Origin: Euborellia annulipes
Taxonomy: Eukaryota > Arthropoda > Insecta > Dermaptera > Anisolabididae
DNA length: 64,000 bases
Reading direction: 5' to 3'
NCBI GenBank assembly: GCA_023213315.1
Contig: JAKCPI010005089.1
Coordinates: forward strand, 468,571 to 532,570
Position numbers and translations under genes: made by a program. Positions 1 to 15,200 of the stretch are shown piece after piece; position 1 is the stretch's first letter, and every line of letters starts with the position of its first letter. The notes under the pieces are model-generated. The model saw only the letters and a list, made by a program, of their open reading frames with translations, had not been told where the DNA came from and did not search any database.

Positions 1-13
1 AATGATAATTTAC

Positions 14-228
14 CTTTATAAGGAACCTCAAAAACAATCGGAGCTGCACATGGACCTTCGAATACATCTGGGCAATTAAGAACGGGCTTCTCTTCTCCTT
101 TCTTTACTGTTAATTTACATGATGAGGTCATTTTGCCTGATTCGCATAGAATTTCACCTTCATCAGTGAGTTCAGCTCGATTAAAAACAAGTTGATGTTT
201 TCCACCACCCAAGTTCTTTATCTCAACT
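14..228 (-). CDS. bt: projectin exon 49: Ig13 end and start of next domain
   Basis: It encodes [40 protein letters not shown] and [20 protein letters not shown], then [12 protein letters not shown]. The last part opens the next Ig-like domain, which precedes the Fn3 array in this family. Phase 1 out at GTAAATTA; the gene continues past the left edge. Confidence 0.94.
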
Positions 229-3200
229 CTAAAATAAATTAGTATTTATTTTTATCAAGTAAACAAAATGCATAAATGAAATTTATATTACCGTTCTGAA
301 CTCTGAATTGGTTCTCCATTGAAAAACCAATCGGCTTGTGCTGTCTGATCCTGTAATTCGATGTCAAGTATAACTTTCTCCCTTTCGATAACTGTGGTAT
401 CTTTGAGCTTTTTGTTGAAACGATTTTGATCTGAAAAATATTTTTCATTTAAATAACAATAAGAATTATAATAAATATTAATTATATAGCATCTAAATTA
501 AAAAAATTATATGGAAAATCATTATATTGTAAGTTCTAGACTCGAACCGGGACTTAATCCTACTCTTTGTTAATATATTATTATTTTTTATTTCTCTAGA
601 AAAGTGTTTCCCAAACTTTTTTTGTGCTATGTCCACCCTTAACTTTTCTACAATCCTTATGCCCCTCCTCTCTAACATATATAACCTAATTTTTAATATT
701 CAAAAATTGAAATATTCATTAAAGAAACTTGAAGGTTTTTGAAAGAAATCTCTAGAAAATTATTGAGTAAACAAAACACAATAAGTAAATTTTAAAAATA
801 TAAAATGCCCCTCCCCTCTTAGCAATCGAATTGCCCCCCTCCCCCTGTGTGACGCCTGTCCTGGGCATAAAATTCGTACATATTAATAAATTTGATTTCT
901 ATCACCATCTGGATGTTTTTAAAATGGATTGGTTATAATGTAAATAAATTGTATCTATCTGAACTGGATGGGAATCTCAAAACCTTAAAGGTCTTCAACT
1001 CTGTTCTACAGGAACAGGTTTAAATAAACACTACTTAGGGCCGGTTACTTCACTTCTAGTTAACTTATCCGACCGATATAGTAACAAGAACACGCTTAAC
1101 CTTCGAATTAAAAAGAAAATGAGTTTTTTCACATGTAATTAGCTATCTGAGGTAAACTAAAGTTTTGTGAAGTTAGCAACTTAATAAAAATTATTAAAAA
1201 TTAAATTAATTAATTAAAGCTAATTAATTTTTTAACAAAAATTCAAAAATTTCCAAAAAAATAAGTAAACAAGCCTTGTATTCCTAATTTCACCCCTTAT
1301 TATTATACCCAACTTTAGGTCTTAGCATATAATTATCTTAACAAGATGTGAAAAGACTCGAAAGTCATAATCAACTAGCTTCTCCGAGGGATAGCTAGTT
1401 AATTAGAAGTGAACCAACCGGCCCTTAAAAATGAATTTTTTCTTACATTGCACAATAAGCTCGCACTCAGTTTTATCAGCATTGGTCGTACAGCTATAAA
1501 GACCAGCATCAGTAACCTTAACTTCTTTAATAACAATTTTCCTTTTGCGTCCTTCTTTAATAATTTGTACTCTAAAAAAAAAAAATAATACAAATTAATA
1601 TCATTTCAAAGACCAGCTGGAATCTTTCAAGGTCCGATAGGCAGAATCTGAAGAATGTCGTTATATTATCAAATTTTAATTATTAAAATGTTTCCAAGAA
1701 TATAGAATTCTTTAATAAAATTTCTTCTTATATGATTATAACAAGAAGAAATATAAATAAATAAATAAATTTCGACTTATCGGTCCTGTTCATTTCAGAT
1801 AGTTTTAGTTTGATTTTAATTTAAAAATAAAATATATACTCATTTGTTTATAAAATAAGATTTGGTTTGTGAGAGTTTTAATTCACATTTGTTAAAAATT
1901 ATTTTGTACCTTTTGTCAGGCTTAACTTCTTCGTTGCCTTTCATCCATTTAACATCGCCACCAGCATCGTCAAGTTCACAAAGCAAAGTGACTTGGTCTT
2001 TTTCTGTAACTTGTTGACTCTTAAGTACCTTGACGAATTTGTATGGATATTCTGAAATTTATTTACAATGAAAATAAATTATATACTCTATCTTAAAATA
2101 ATAATAATAGTAAAAATAAAAAAATATAAAACTAACCGACAATAGTAACCTGGGTGACTGTTTTATCTTCTTGTTTTTCAATTTTTGCCATATATTCACC
2201 AGCATCTTCAAGTACACAATTTTTTATTGTCAGTCTGCACACGCCAGCGAGATCTTTGCTAATCTCATAACGATCTCCATCTTCAATCATTTTGTTATCT
2301 CTATACCAACGAACAATGGCCATACTATTGCTTACTGTACACTCCATTGAGGTTTCGTGTTTGGTATATCCAGCTGTTTTCTTATTAAGAGGTTTAACAA
2401 ATGAATAGATTGGATCAGGTTCTGAAAAATTAAAATTTTAAGTTAGGCAGCCAGTAGAAAGGAAATTATTTTTCGCTATTCGCGTCATTTAATGACGATA
2501 ACGGATAAAATTTTATATTTAAATAATTTAACATCGCATTAATAAATAGTGAACTTACCATCAACAGTAAGATAACCGGTACTTGAGATTCCTCCAATCT
2601 CAATCGTGTATTTTCCCGTATCCTCTACTTTAGGACTTGAAATAATCAGAGTATAAACATCTTTTTCACTTTTCAGTTTATATTTGGCTCCCGGAAAAAT
2701 ATCCTAATAAAAAATAGATATTATTAAAAAAGAGAAAGTACGACTTTATTCAAATAGAATTTATATAAAATTAAATTTGTAAAATTTTTCTTAGACTTTA
2801 CTTCAGAGTTTTTTTATAATGATAAGTTATAATACATCAAAAAATAATTTCTAGTCAGGTATATTTTATATTAAATTGATAGGCCCAGAATAAATCTGAA
2901 ATTGTGGGCTCCTTTCTAAAAAACCCCCCCCCCGAAAATAAACTAATCATAGGTAAAATAATTATCGTTAACTTTTCAAAATTTATTTAATCAAAATTGA
3001 GGAAATTAGGGAGCGTACAAGTATTACGTAACGCAATTTGGAGGAGGGGGGGTCTCGTAAAACGTTACCATGCTTTACAAGGGGGGGGGGGTTGAACAAC
3101 GCGTTACGTAACTAGTATTTTACCGACTCTCCGGTACTTTGCGCAACAAAATTGTCACTTTTAGATAAAAATGGCCACTTGAGCGTTACGTAACGTCTAG

Positions 3201-6200
3201 GGAGGGGGGGGCCCAGAAAAATGTTATGGAGCGTTACATGGGGGGAGGGGGGGTCAAAGATTGCGTTACGTAATACTTATCCGCTCCCTTATAATATATT
3301 AAAAAGGAATGGGCAGGATCGCGATCCTTTTGGATTTAAAACCGATCCGGGGATCCAGGGTTTTATCTTAGCTGGATCGAAAAATCAATTTTGCTCTTCT
3401 GATAGCTAATCCTTTTCGAAGGATTAACAATTCTGGATTTTTGCGATCCTCTTCAAAGAATTGCCAATCCTTTAAAATTTTTTACTTTTTAATAAATATT
3501 TATAACCTTGTGATTTATCCAAAAGCATAAAAATCAAGTCCGGATCTCGGATCTAGATTTGGGGATCGGAATAGCAATCCTTTTTCTCAATAGGATCGGA
3601 TTAGCGGATCAGATCGCTCGAGTTTGTTGGATCGCCGGATTGGATCTTTTTTTGAGTTATTTATTTATAATCAAGAACTTACATCTTTTCTAAATAACCA
3701 TTTGGGCTTGCTGTTTTCTTTTGAGAAGACACATTCAAAGACGACCTTTTTGTCCTTTCCTTCTTTGGCATGTTGATCTACCAGCGGTTTCAAGAATGTT
3801 TCCTGTTTCTGTAGACATATAAAAAAAAGTATAAACAAATGATTTTGATTAAATTTTAATAAAATTGAAAATGCATAATGATTTTAAATCTCGTCTTCAT
3901 AACATAATGCAGAGGAACAGAATGCATGAAAAAAACCTTGTTCAATATTTACTTAATGAATGTTAAGCTAGATATAAAAAATAGGTCTAAAACTTAACTT
4001 ATATGATTCTTGTTTTACCTTGCATTTTTTTTTTAATCACCGTGCAAAGTGATAAATGATTGATAATAGCTCAGGCTACACCTTTAGCAGCGAGACAACA
4101 TTGAATGGTGGACATCAAAATGCACCAGATGGCATTCAACATTCGAGCTTAGACATAACAAATTATTCAGTGTAACAATTGCTTTCATTGTAAAAGTAAT
4201 TATGAAAATTGGCCTTTTTTTAAATAAAATAGTTTGAAGAAGCAAATAAGTAGGTTCCATGGGTAACATAAACAATTTCTGAATATTTCCTTGAACGTAG
4301 GCAGCTCAAATGACTCCTCACTGCATTAGCAGTGAATCTGCCTTTTAGTTCTTTGAATACCATAAACCAACCCTTTTGAACAATAGTGTTACACAGATAC
4401 CGCTAATATAATGTAAATCATTTGGGCTTCCTACCTTCTAGAAAACTTTCAGAAGCAAGAACACAAAATTGTTTATGTTTCCGATAGTATATTGAAGAAA
4501 TTAAAAAATATACATGCTAATTTGTTAAAGGGATTGTTAATTAAATTATGAAGTAGATTAAATTAAATTATGAAGTGATTAGAAATATTAATTCCGTTTT
4601 GGAAATTTTTCCAAAATCATTTAAAATAGACAGGACCGCCGAGAGGTTTACAGACCCGCTGTATATTAAATCGCACCCCTCCCCCACTCCCTCTTTATAC
4701 ACAGTGATGGAGAGTAATGAAAAGACAAACATACATTACATAAACACAATTGCTTCCAATTCGGATGAAGATTAAAATCATATCAAATTTCTTCTTTCGT
4801 GTTCGATACCCATGTATAAATGCAACAAAGGGGGGTATATAGATTTTTTTCGAATGGGTGCAGGTCCGAAACCTATAATGCCAATAGTCACATGCAGCCA
4901 GGAAGAAACTAAATTAACAAAAGGAGAAACTTATAGCAGAACACTCAACTGCGGGAACGAGAAGATGCCTGTTGAGGTTAGACTTGAAAAGTCTGAAGGT
5001 TGAGGTTTTAGCGAAGATAGACGTAATGAGCTTGGGCAATCACGGGAGGTCATGGGGCCCACAGGAAGAATGAAATGCAACAAAAGTATAGAAATTGTCA
5101 AATCAAATTGAAAAAAATAACAGTAAATATAATAAATAAAACTCCCAAATAAAAAACCCCCGAAAGAAATGTTTAAGATGCAGGTCCGTAGCCAGGATTT
5201 TTATTCGGGGGGAGGGGGTTATAAATTTTGGAGAATTGTGGGGAGGGGTTATTATAATTTTGTTCAATGACATTCATTTTAAGAGTGAACGTTGAAGTAA
5301 AGTCCCACTAAGGGACAGAGTTTCTTGATTTTAACTAAGTATTTCAGCCCCCCCGAGCTACGTGCCTGAAGAGATGTGCTCATAGTTTAAAAAAAAAAAA
5401 AATTAGTCGTAGTTAACAAATAAAAAATAATGAAAAAAAATATTTTGGTTAAAATGGAAATATATTTTTAATAAAATTAATTCAAAAGAATGTGAATTGC
5501 TTAAAAATCTATGATCACGGCCATTTCATTTTCATAATTACTAAAAAAAAAAACTTATGAATAAAACAAATAACATCGATCAGGCAACAAAGTGATGTTT
5601 TGAAATTGCGATAAAAGCCTCATCCCGAAGAGAGAGAAAAAGGCCAACGTACAAATTTAGACAATTTTTATCATAAAAAGATATATAGCTTATTCCTTTT
5701 ATATAAAAGAATGAATTTCTTCCTTGAAAAGAAAAGATGCTGATTGCACAACATCAAGCATTCCAATTGACAATTACCATAAGCGCACGTTAACAGGCCT
5801 GATGAGATTTACATGAAAAAAAATAAATAAATTGGATTGTTCTTGTCGAACCTCAGTTTTTTCAAAATGGTGCAGAATTGGCCAATCGGGAATCAGTTCA
5901 GCTAGAGAAGGCCGCCTTTGGGGTGGTTTCTCATTCAACTAAAAAAATAACAAACCGGGGTTTTGCTAAATTCTTTCCGCTCATTGATAAAATGTGTGGC
6001 GTATTTAAGGAATTTTAGGTTTTTTTACACTGAAGTTTCATAGAAACAGATCAGGTTTTTTAACTTAGTCTTCTGAATAGTGAGAGAGAGAGATCATTCA
6101 GGTACTCTACTTCTTGTGATGATCAGGAGTTACCCTATTTCTTCTTCTCATTTTAAGCCAATCTTCCCCCTCCTCCCCCAATAAGCGTCGGGCCGTACTT

Positions 6201-9200
6201 GCTTCTTCTTTCAGCCGCATTTCTTTTTAATATTAATATTGCTGACATGAGAAGGCCAAGACACAAGAGAAATACATAGAGAAAGATAAAGAATCATCAT
6301 TGGTGGAGAATATTTCTAGCTTTCAAATAGAAATTGTATTAACAATATACAATCTTGTGATATATTGTTTATCAGCTAATTACTTACTCTGTCGTTGAAT
6401 CATATAAAATAAGAAAATATTCAATCGGCTTATTTTTTTCATTTTTATACATGATTCAGGTTCGAGTCAATTGTTGCCATCGAGTATAAACTTTTCAATA
6501 TTAATAAAAATATAAAACAATATAAAATCCATAAGTGAGTTAATCACAATACATTATAGCAATAGTTAGTTAAACTCTCATCTAATTATAGATAAATAAC
6601 ATTAGGTTAAGTTTCAAAAGATTTTTATTTTTAGCTTATTGAGCATTTCGACGTTAATCTTTTAACTAACTATGTCACAAACTAACAAAAACCATTTGAA
6701 ACTTAACCTAGTGTTATATATTTATCTATAATTAGTTGAAAATTTAATTTAATTTAAGAATATTATAGGATCAACTTAAAAGTAAATTTAAGAATGTTTC
6801 AACTAGTGCCAACGGTGAATTCTATGGATTATAATCGCAATAGTTGTTTTATTTTTAGCAATCTTAAATGATATTTGTTGAGTAAACTACTAATCTATAA
6901 AAACCATAAAGTTTAAGGTGTAAAGAAATAAAATAACATCTTTTTTTAAATTTAAAATTGCTCTTATATATCAATAATGGAATTAAAAAATAGGTAGTCT
7001 GAAATTATATTACTAACCTTTTCAACTTTCCTAAGAGCTGGCATTGGTTTTTCAACTTCCTTGAGATCTCCCCAGTCAGGATCTTGATTATCTTTATCCC
7101 ATTTGGCGTATTTCCGTTTTTTTAAGCATACTACGGAAGTCCATACCGCTAGAATCTGAAAATTCATAAAAGGTTATCATTCACAAATTTATTTATTAAG
7201 AGAAATTTTGTTCCAATTTTTGAAATAATATACTGTCCCATATTAAGAAAAATTTTAATATAGATGTTCTGATTATTTTTTAATAAACTTACCGCTGACA
7301 TAAAGTTGAGTTTCGGCTGAATCCTCTCCGTGCACATTGCTTACAATGATTTTATATTGACCCTCATCATTAGGTTTAATTTTGCGCATACATAATGTAA
7401 TTGTATTTGTTTCTCCATCGGTTAAAAATTTAAATCGACCTCCTTCAATGATTTCGCTCATACCCTGAAAAAATTGAAAGTATTTGATTAATCATAAAAT
7501 AAATTTAATAATTAGAGCCTTACATACGTAAATAAAATATTTTAATTTTTGCAAATAGATTAAAAAGAAAAAAATAATAAATATTTTAAGTTAAAAAACG
7601 GCACGAATTAACTTAATCATTTTATATCAAATAGGTTTAAATATTTTAGAAGTGGATAGCTGAGTAGATCTTGTAGTAAGGCAGCGATTTCCAAACGAGG
7701 AGGAACGCCTCCCTAGGGAGGCGCAGACTAGTCTAAGGGGAGGCGCGTAGTGAGTTTTTTAAATAAAAAATAAATAAGAATAAATAAAAAAAATATTTTT
7801 ATATAAATTTGTATTTTTTAGCATTAAAAATTTTTGTTTTTGTATTATTTTTTAAAATGGGGGAGGCGTCATACGATTAAATAATTTTAAGGGGGGCGTT
7901 GTAACATAAAGTTTGGAAACCACTGTAGTAAGAAATAAAAAAAGAGCGAATGCAGCTATATTTATTTCGTTTATTAGGCACTTCAAGCCGACGTTTCGTT
8001 CAGATATGCGACCATCCTCAGGGCTGAAATGTATCAATAAAACTTCTCAAAAACTCGAATGGCGCAATTGTGTAAAATATTTCTTGCCATTTAATAAGAA
8101 TCAAATGCTATGCAAGCCAAAGTTAAATTCTAACTTAGAATCTAACCTTGACTCGCCTAGAAATATTTTACACAATTGCGCCATTCGACTTTCTGAGGAG
8201 TTTTATTGACACACTTCAGGCCTTAGGATGGTCGCATATCTGACCGAAATGTCGGCTAATAAACGAAATAAATATAGCTGCATTCGCTCTTTCTTTATTC
8301 CTTACTTTAAATTTTTTTTGTTCTCATCATTAATCATAGAATTGAAACAAGTGTCTCACATAGAGACCTAGAGCGTTTTGATGAGCTTGTAATTTGGGGT
8401 TGTTTAACTAAATATGAAAAACATGAAGACAACAAAAGAATGATTTTACTATCCTCTTATCGTGCTTGACTTTCCTCAATACAATTTTATTTATTTTAAA
8501 TAAATAAAATGCTTTAATACCTTATAAAATTTGAAAGTTGGCGCAGGATTACCCTCCACTTGGACTGTAATGTAGCCAGTTTGATCTGTAATTTGAAAAA
8601 ATAATTGAATAATATTCAACTCATAATTATGTTTAATTAAAAGGGTTTTTCAGTGGATTGGTGCAATTGGCGATAATTTCTTGAATTAAATTTATTGCAA
8701 CTTTTTGTAACCAAGGTATTATAAAAAACGGGATATTTATTGTTACAAACTGACCTATAATATCTTAGTTACTAAAAATTGTAATAAATCTTTCAATAAA
8801 AAATAATTTTTAAATTTTTTATTCAAAGGAAAGAAATAAATTCAAATAACTATGCTTCTGTAAACGAGATTGTTTGATGACGCCTATTTTTATGCAACAC
8901 ACTATACAGCTATGGTGTCGTTGAAATGATCGAGTGACTCACCTTCAACAGCTTGGTAATTTTCTTGGATGTCGACAATCGCTGGGGGTCCAGGACTTCC
9001 AATTGGTTTCAATGGTGTCGATGGTTTATCAATAAGACCTTCAAGGTCTGCAACCGAAGGTCGCCTCATATCTGTGCTTGGTCTTCGTCGCTGTTGATAT
9101 CAATAAATGATCAGTAAGCATATCATCAATGTGTATACAAATGTATATATATGTATATTTATTTATGTACATATAATTTTGTTTTGTTTTTATATCAGAA

Positions 9201-12200
9201 ATTAAAATTTGAATATTGAAATAAAAGAAATTTAATAAATAATTTAAAAATTGTGACTTTACCTGGAATTTTATCAAAAATACCTGGATTCTGAAATTTT
9301 GTTTGTTGACAATATGTAATATGTTTTTGTTTATAATGTAATATATATGTACACAAAACAAAAAAAGAAAACAACAATTATGAGGGTAGTGAGGAATTAG
9401 TAACCTTGACCCCTTTAAAATAAAAAAAAAAAAAAATATACAAGAAATAAAAATAACATAAATAAATAAAAAAGCACATATAATAAAAAATAAAAAACAT
9501 AAATAATAGGGTAAAAAAAAAAACAAATAATAAACAAATAATAAGTATAATTTAAAAGACAAAATATATAAGAAGGCTTAAGTTCTAAGTCAGCTTTTGT
9601 AGTTCACGCCGAAGCACGCAATAGGGTGTCTTTCTTTATTTCTAAGAACAATTCTAAATTACATATACTTTTAAACACATAGACCTAAGAAATAATAATT
9701 AAAATTGCCACCATAATATATAAAATTATTTATTATAAATGAAAATTCAAAAATGAAGGAACGAAATGAATTTTGAATTTTGTTTATTAATATATGACTA
9801 TTTTTTTTTCTAAATTTTGATTTTAACATTTTATTATTTCATCATAAATTTGATAGAATCCTAGTAGCTAGTAAGTTGTCTTTTTAGAAACATATTAATA
9901 TTTATTAACATATAAACCTGAAAAAATTACCATAGTTAGGGTTCGTACTCAGATCTCTGAGTTTGAACCCAAACGTGTGAGAGAGATATAGGATCAATTC
10001 TCGGTTTATTTAGGTTTGCGAGTTAATAAATATTAATTAGATATTTATAAATATTATTTCATAGAACTAGGTATATATGATATAGATAATTTATTTTTTT
10101 CTTTTTAAAAATTTCATTTTATTGTAATTTGTTTTTGGAAATTGGAGGGCAGGCATATAAATAAATAGTTACGAGGTTAGGTATTGATGTCATAATTAAA
10201 TCTGTGACGTCAATAACTAACCTTGTAACTTAATTTATTTATATATATTATTATAAACTTTTATCTCAAGTATATAAGCCTATTTTTTGCGTCCCAGAAA
10301 TTAAAAATTTATTAATATGAATTCTTGAAACAGACCAAGTGTTAACAACTGCCATATACTCAGGAAGTTACGAGGCTAGTTATTGATGTCATACCCTAAT
10401 CTGTGACGTCAATAACTAACCTCGTAACTTCCTGAGTATATGGCAGTTGTTAACAGTTAGTCTGTTTCAAGAATTCATATTAATAAATTTGTAATTTCTG
10501 GAATGCAAAAATAGGCTTATATAGTTGAGATAAAAAATAGATTAATTTATTATATATTCGAAATATTTTTATAAAAATATTAGATAGCAGCCAGTAAAAA
10601 AAGATTCTAATTTTCCAATTGACAAAAAATGTCTTAAAAAGAGGAAATTTTTTTTTTTATGGGTTCGTTGTGCCTGTTTTTGGCAAAGAGATTATCTCCC
10701 AGTTTCCCTCCCCAGGAAGAGACTCGCGGCAAGCCTAAACCCGAGTTCTGTAGAAACTTCAGATCGTTAATCCGCTACTTATTCTGATTAGCCTACTCAA
10801 AATTATTGAATATATCTGTCAAATTCAAATAAAAGAGCGTAAGCGCTTAATGAAAATTTTATATAATTTTGATATTTTCAACACTCACTAAGCGCCCTTC
10901 GCTTTAATTAAAAAATTAGCTAAATATATTCAACAATTTTATGAAAAAAAAATTATTTTCTTTTTTTTAGCACATTTTTAAAATTTCTTTTCTAAAATTA
11001 TTTTAATTATAAAAACTGAAGACGACATAAAAAAATTGCCCTAGTGTAGTGTTTTTCCAAAATTTATCTAGTTATTTAATTTTTTGAATTGTAAGGTAAA
11101 AAATGTTAAAATCATTGTATTTATGAACTAATCAATTATTTAATTTTAATATCTAATTAGATTTAAATATTGATTAAATACTTTGGATTGAATCTAAAAA
11201 AAAAAGCAATTCTACAATCAACTTAACAAATGTTAAAATGTTTAGTTACATAAATATAAATACAATCAGAAACAACATATTTATATACAAAAATAATATT
11301 ATTTACAAAAAAGTAAATTGTTAAAAAAAATAGTTATTGGATTAATTTTTTTTTTTTTTACAAAAAATTTGTAATATAATAAAATCGAAAAATGTTTTTT
11401 TTTTTTTTTTTTTAATATGATATTAGTATAGAAAATAATAAAAAAAGTATATAGATGTAAAGGTTCCTGGTTTCTCAATGAGCGAGCAGCTAATGTTGTT
11501 TCCCAATAGTAGCTAATATTTCAATTTATTTCTTTATTAATGAGCTAGGGCCGACATTTCAGTCACATATAGGAATAACATCGGCCCTAGCACATCAATA
11601 AAGAAACAAATTGAAATATTAGCTACTATTGGGAAACCAGAAACATTTACATATACATAGATATTATAAACTATACACCTTCGTCAAATAAAAAAAGTAT
11701 TGTTTTTTGTTTTTCCTTTAGTTTTTAAATTTATAAATAATTAATGAATGTTTAAATAAATGCATATAAATTACAAGAGTATTTGTATAAATATGTATGG
11801 AATATTTATGTATAAAACCAAAACTAATAATAGACCATCAAGCCACAGTCAAGACCAGGGGCGGATCCTAAATTTTGAATGAATTGATATGGATTGCCTT
11901 ATTTATAACATTAGGCCTCTTTAATAATTGCCTAATCAATTTGAAATAACATAAATTGCTATGTTTAAAAAAACAATGGAGTCAAAGCAATTGACCCCTT
12001 CCTCCATGTTCTTTTTTAGACATAATAATATTTTAAATTTACCGATTTTCAATTGATTAGGTAATTTTTAAATAGAGGCGTAAGGTTATAAATATGGCAT
12101 TTCATATTAAATCGTTCAAAATTTGACAAAAAAAAAAAAATTATCTTAATCTCTCCGAATTTACTTAAATTATTTTCCTTAATTTTATAGCAAAATTAAT

Positions 12201-15200
12201 AATCGTATATATTTTGGAATGAAGTTCTTTTACGCGGCTTAAAGTAGTGAATTGGCAGAAAACATCACGTAACAAAAAAACAGCAGTAACAAAAATACGT
12301 TACAGCGCCCGAGCGCTGGCGGAGGAAGGCGAGACTAGCCGAAGCCTTGGAGAGGCCACGCCTACCTTCCCCCCCCTCCCACCAGCTTTATAGAATTCTA
12401 TTTCTCTCTATCTCTTTCTATATTATTTAAAAAGCGCGTTCCGCCCCTCAGAGAATTTTTTTCATTATCAAAAACTTATTAAAAAACGCTTTATCTAACA
12501 ATTTTCTAAAAAAAAAAATATCTCTCCTTCCAAATTTATCTCTGGATTCGCCCCTGACTCAGACCGGTTAAGATATAATCAAGTAATTTGAATTTCAGCC
12601 CTATCAAGTACATTATAAATTATTTTCTGATATTAAATATTTTCAGTCCAATTATGATTTTAAAATTTTGTTTTATTTTATTCAATTGAGTTTTTAATTT
12701 TCATGCTCATTATAAGATTTCTATATTCATAAAAAAAAATTATTTAGAACCATTTTATTAAAAATGTTGCCTATTCAGTGTGCATTAGTATATTGATTGT
12801 AGAATTGAGAGAAATTTGTGGCGTATGAAATTTAATATCAACTATATTTTTATCAAAATTATTATTACGAAACTTTTGATATTAAATTTAGAAATAAACA
12901 ATAATTTATTATCACAAATAGTTTTAAAATCTAACAAAATTACGTCAGTCATATGTACAGAAAAAAGCACGATTTTTAGCTAAACATTGAATACTGACAT
13001 TGATAATTTATTTACGAATCCTAACCTGCTTATCCTGGCCAACTGCGAGACCGGGACGACCCTTCTTCTGTTTCATTAAAAAAAAAAATATAAAATAAAA
13101 GTAAAATAAAATAAGAAAAAAAATAAAACGATAAAATTAACAATAATATGCAAAAAAAAAAATAAACGAAATGGTAACAAGAACAGAACAGAACAAGAAC
13201 TTAACAATAAACAGGACAAGAAAATAATAAGGACAATAACTTAAAAAAAAAAAAAATACTTAAAAATAATTGTGGGAAATTCGTAATGACATTAATTTTA
13301 TATGCATGACAAACAAACAGAACGGAATTAATGAAAATATTTTATATGTATATTTATATTTGTATATTTGTTTGACAACTGACTAGTAAATATCCTTAAA
13401 AAACAGAATAAACTATAATCGGTTTATAATCTGTTTTGGAATTTACCAGAATGTCAAAAAAAAAAAAAAAAAAATTCCGTCATGACAAAAAGGTCAGCTT
13501 TGTGCTATACACGACACAAATCTCACCTTTGTATCTAATACCTCACCAGGCCGCAATTTCCCCGCCTGCAGAAAAATAAAGCAAAAAGCAAATGAAATAA
13601 GGAAGCAAAAGTTGGAAATGGATACCATAAAATTAGACGAGGGGTACATTATCAAGACAATATCAAAAGACGAATAAAGACATCACCACGAGTGGAGTAG
13701 AGTGGATGAGAAACCTAAAGAAAATAAATAATAATAATAAGAAATAAATAAAAAAATAATTAAAATTATAATAATGATAATGTGTAAATATTATTTGTGT
13801 CTGTTTATGTGTGTGTATGTTCAAGAGATAAGATATGAGTGTTGAGGGTGAAAAGTAAGTAAGAAGAGCAAAATAAGGCTTAAAAAAAAGCGATCGAAAG
13901 CGGCTCTTTTTTTTTTTGTTTTTTTTTTTAAAAGGAAGTTGATCTCGGTGTCTGCGTTCAGCGTGAAGACATCTGAACGCAGGTCCGTTGACGTTTCCTC
14001 GAGAACACCTACCCTTTTCTCTTCTTGAACTTCTCCGGGCCGAAGCTTCCTATGCTCCTAAAGGCGAGGCAAAGGAGCAGAGACAACCAGCGTTACTTTC
14101 TAATTTATCATCCCAATCAAAATCAATGCGGAATTTATAGTCATTCAAAAAATCAGAAAAGTATGATTACTTGCTGCTCGTTTAGAAGCTTTTTACTTTC
14201 TCATACCTATATAAATGTTAATATACCCTGGTAAATATATAAAGAGAGAAAGAATCCAATGTCCGATTTTGTACGACAAGGATGCGACTAGCATGCGAGT
14301 CGTATCTTTGTCGTACAAAATGTCTATCAGGAAAGAATTGAATTTATGTCAAAAATTCGAAAATTTTTCAAGGTCTTTTTAGGAATCTGACGCCATTTGG
14401 ACATCGTTCTTATTTAAATAGTAGATTGCGGATGTAGATAAAATGTTTAAAAGAAGAAAAGAGGATACAGCCAATAAATCGAAGCTTCTATTTAATAATA
14501 AAACACTCTTTATTAGGAACATTTCAGCTGGGTTCTACCCTGCCATCTTCAGCCTTCAAAGAGTATAATTAAAGTTTAAACTTCACTTGTAGGTAGTTTT
14601 AAGAGACATATTCGCTTGACAAACAATGCAAATAAGCTGTATTAGTTTTTTATGAAAACTATTTTTACTTTCTCTTACCCTATATATGAAATATATATAG
14701 AGAGAAAGTATTGCGATCAGTTAAGTATAGAAAATTTGAATATTATATATTTTGAGGGTTGAAGATGGCAGGGTATAATCCAGCCGAAACGTTTCTAATA
14801 AAGAGTGCTTTATTATTAATTAGAAGCCGATTATTAGCTGCGTCTTCTTTTCTTCGTTCTTATTTAATCAAATGTGGAATATCCGGAGAATAATAGATCA
14901 GCCTTGATGGACCACTCTCAGTTTATTCTCAGGACCAGGTGGTGGACTCGAAAAATAAATAAAGAGAAATTAGAGAAAAATATGGTCTTAGCATTTTAAT
15001 TAATGTTTTATATTCTTTAAAATTTATTTATCATCCGAGCTAGAAAACTTTTTTTACTCTTGATTTTAGTCCAGTTTTGAATAAATTATTCTAATTAATC
15101 GATTGTTAAAAAACATTGTCTCAATGGGACTGATTGTTTCAGAACATATTATTCAATTGGCAATCTATGATAGGCTCCACTATTTTTAACTTATTTGCAT

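Noticed and set aside
4575..5003. Two plus-strand open frames of about 65 codons each
   Set aside because: No recognised family; part of the region is a dispersed repeat with copies near 25936 and 44909.
9252..9295. Possible small exon reading [10 protein letters not shown] on the minus strand between exons 38 and 39
   Set aside because: It has a TTTCAG acceptor and GT donors, but none of the possible lengths (7, 28, 32 nt) is a multiple of three, so it cannot join phase-0 neighbours.
9041..9562. 173-codon minus-strand open frame with many Phe, Tyr and Ile residues
   Set aside because: Low-complexity A/T translation that overlaps exon 39 out of frame.
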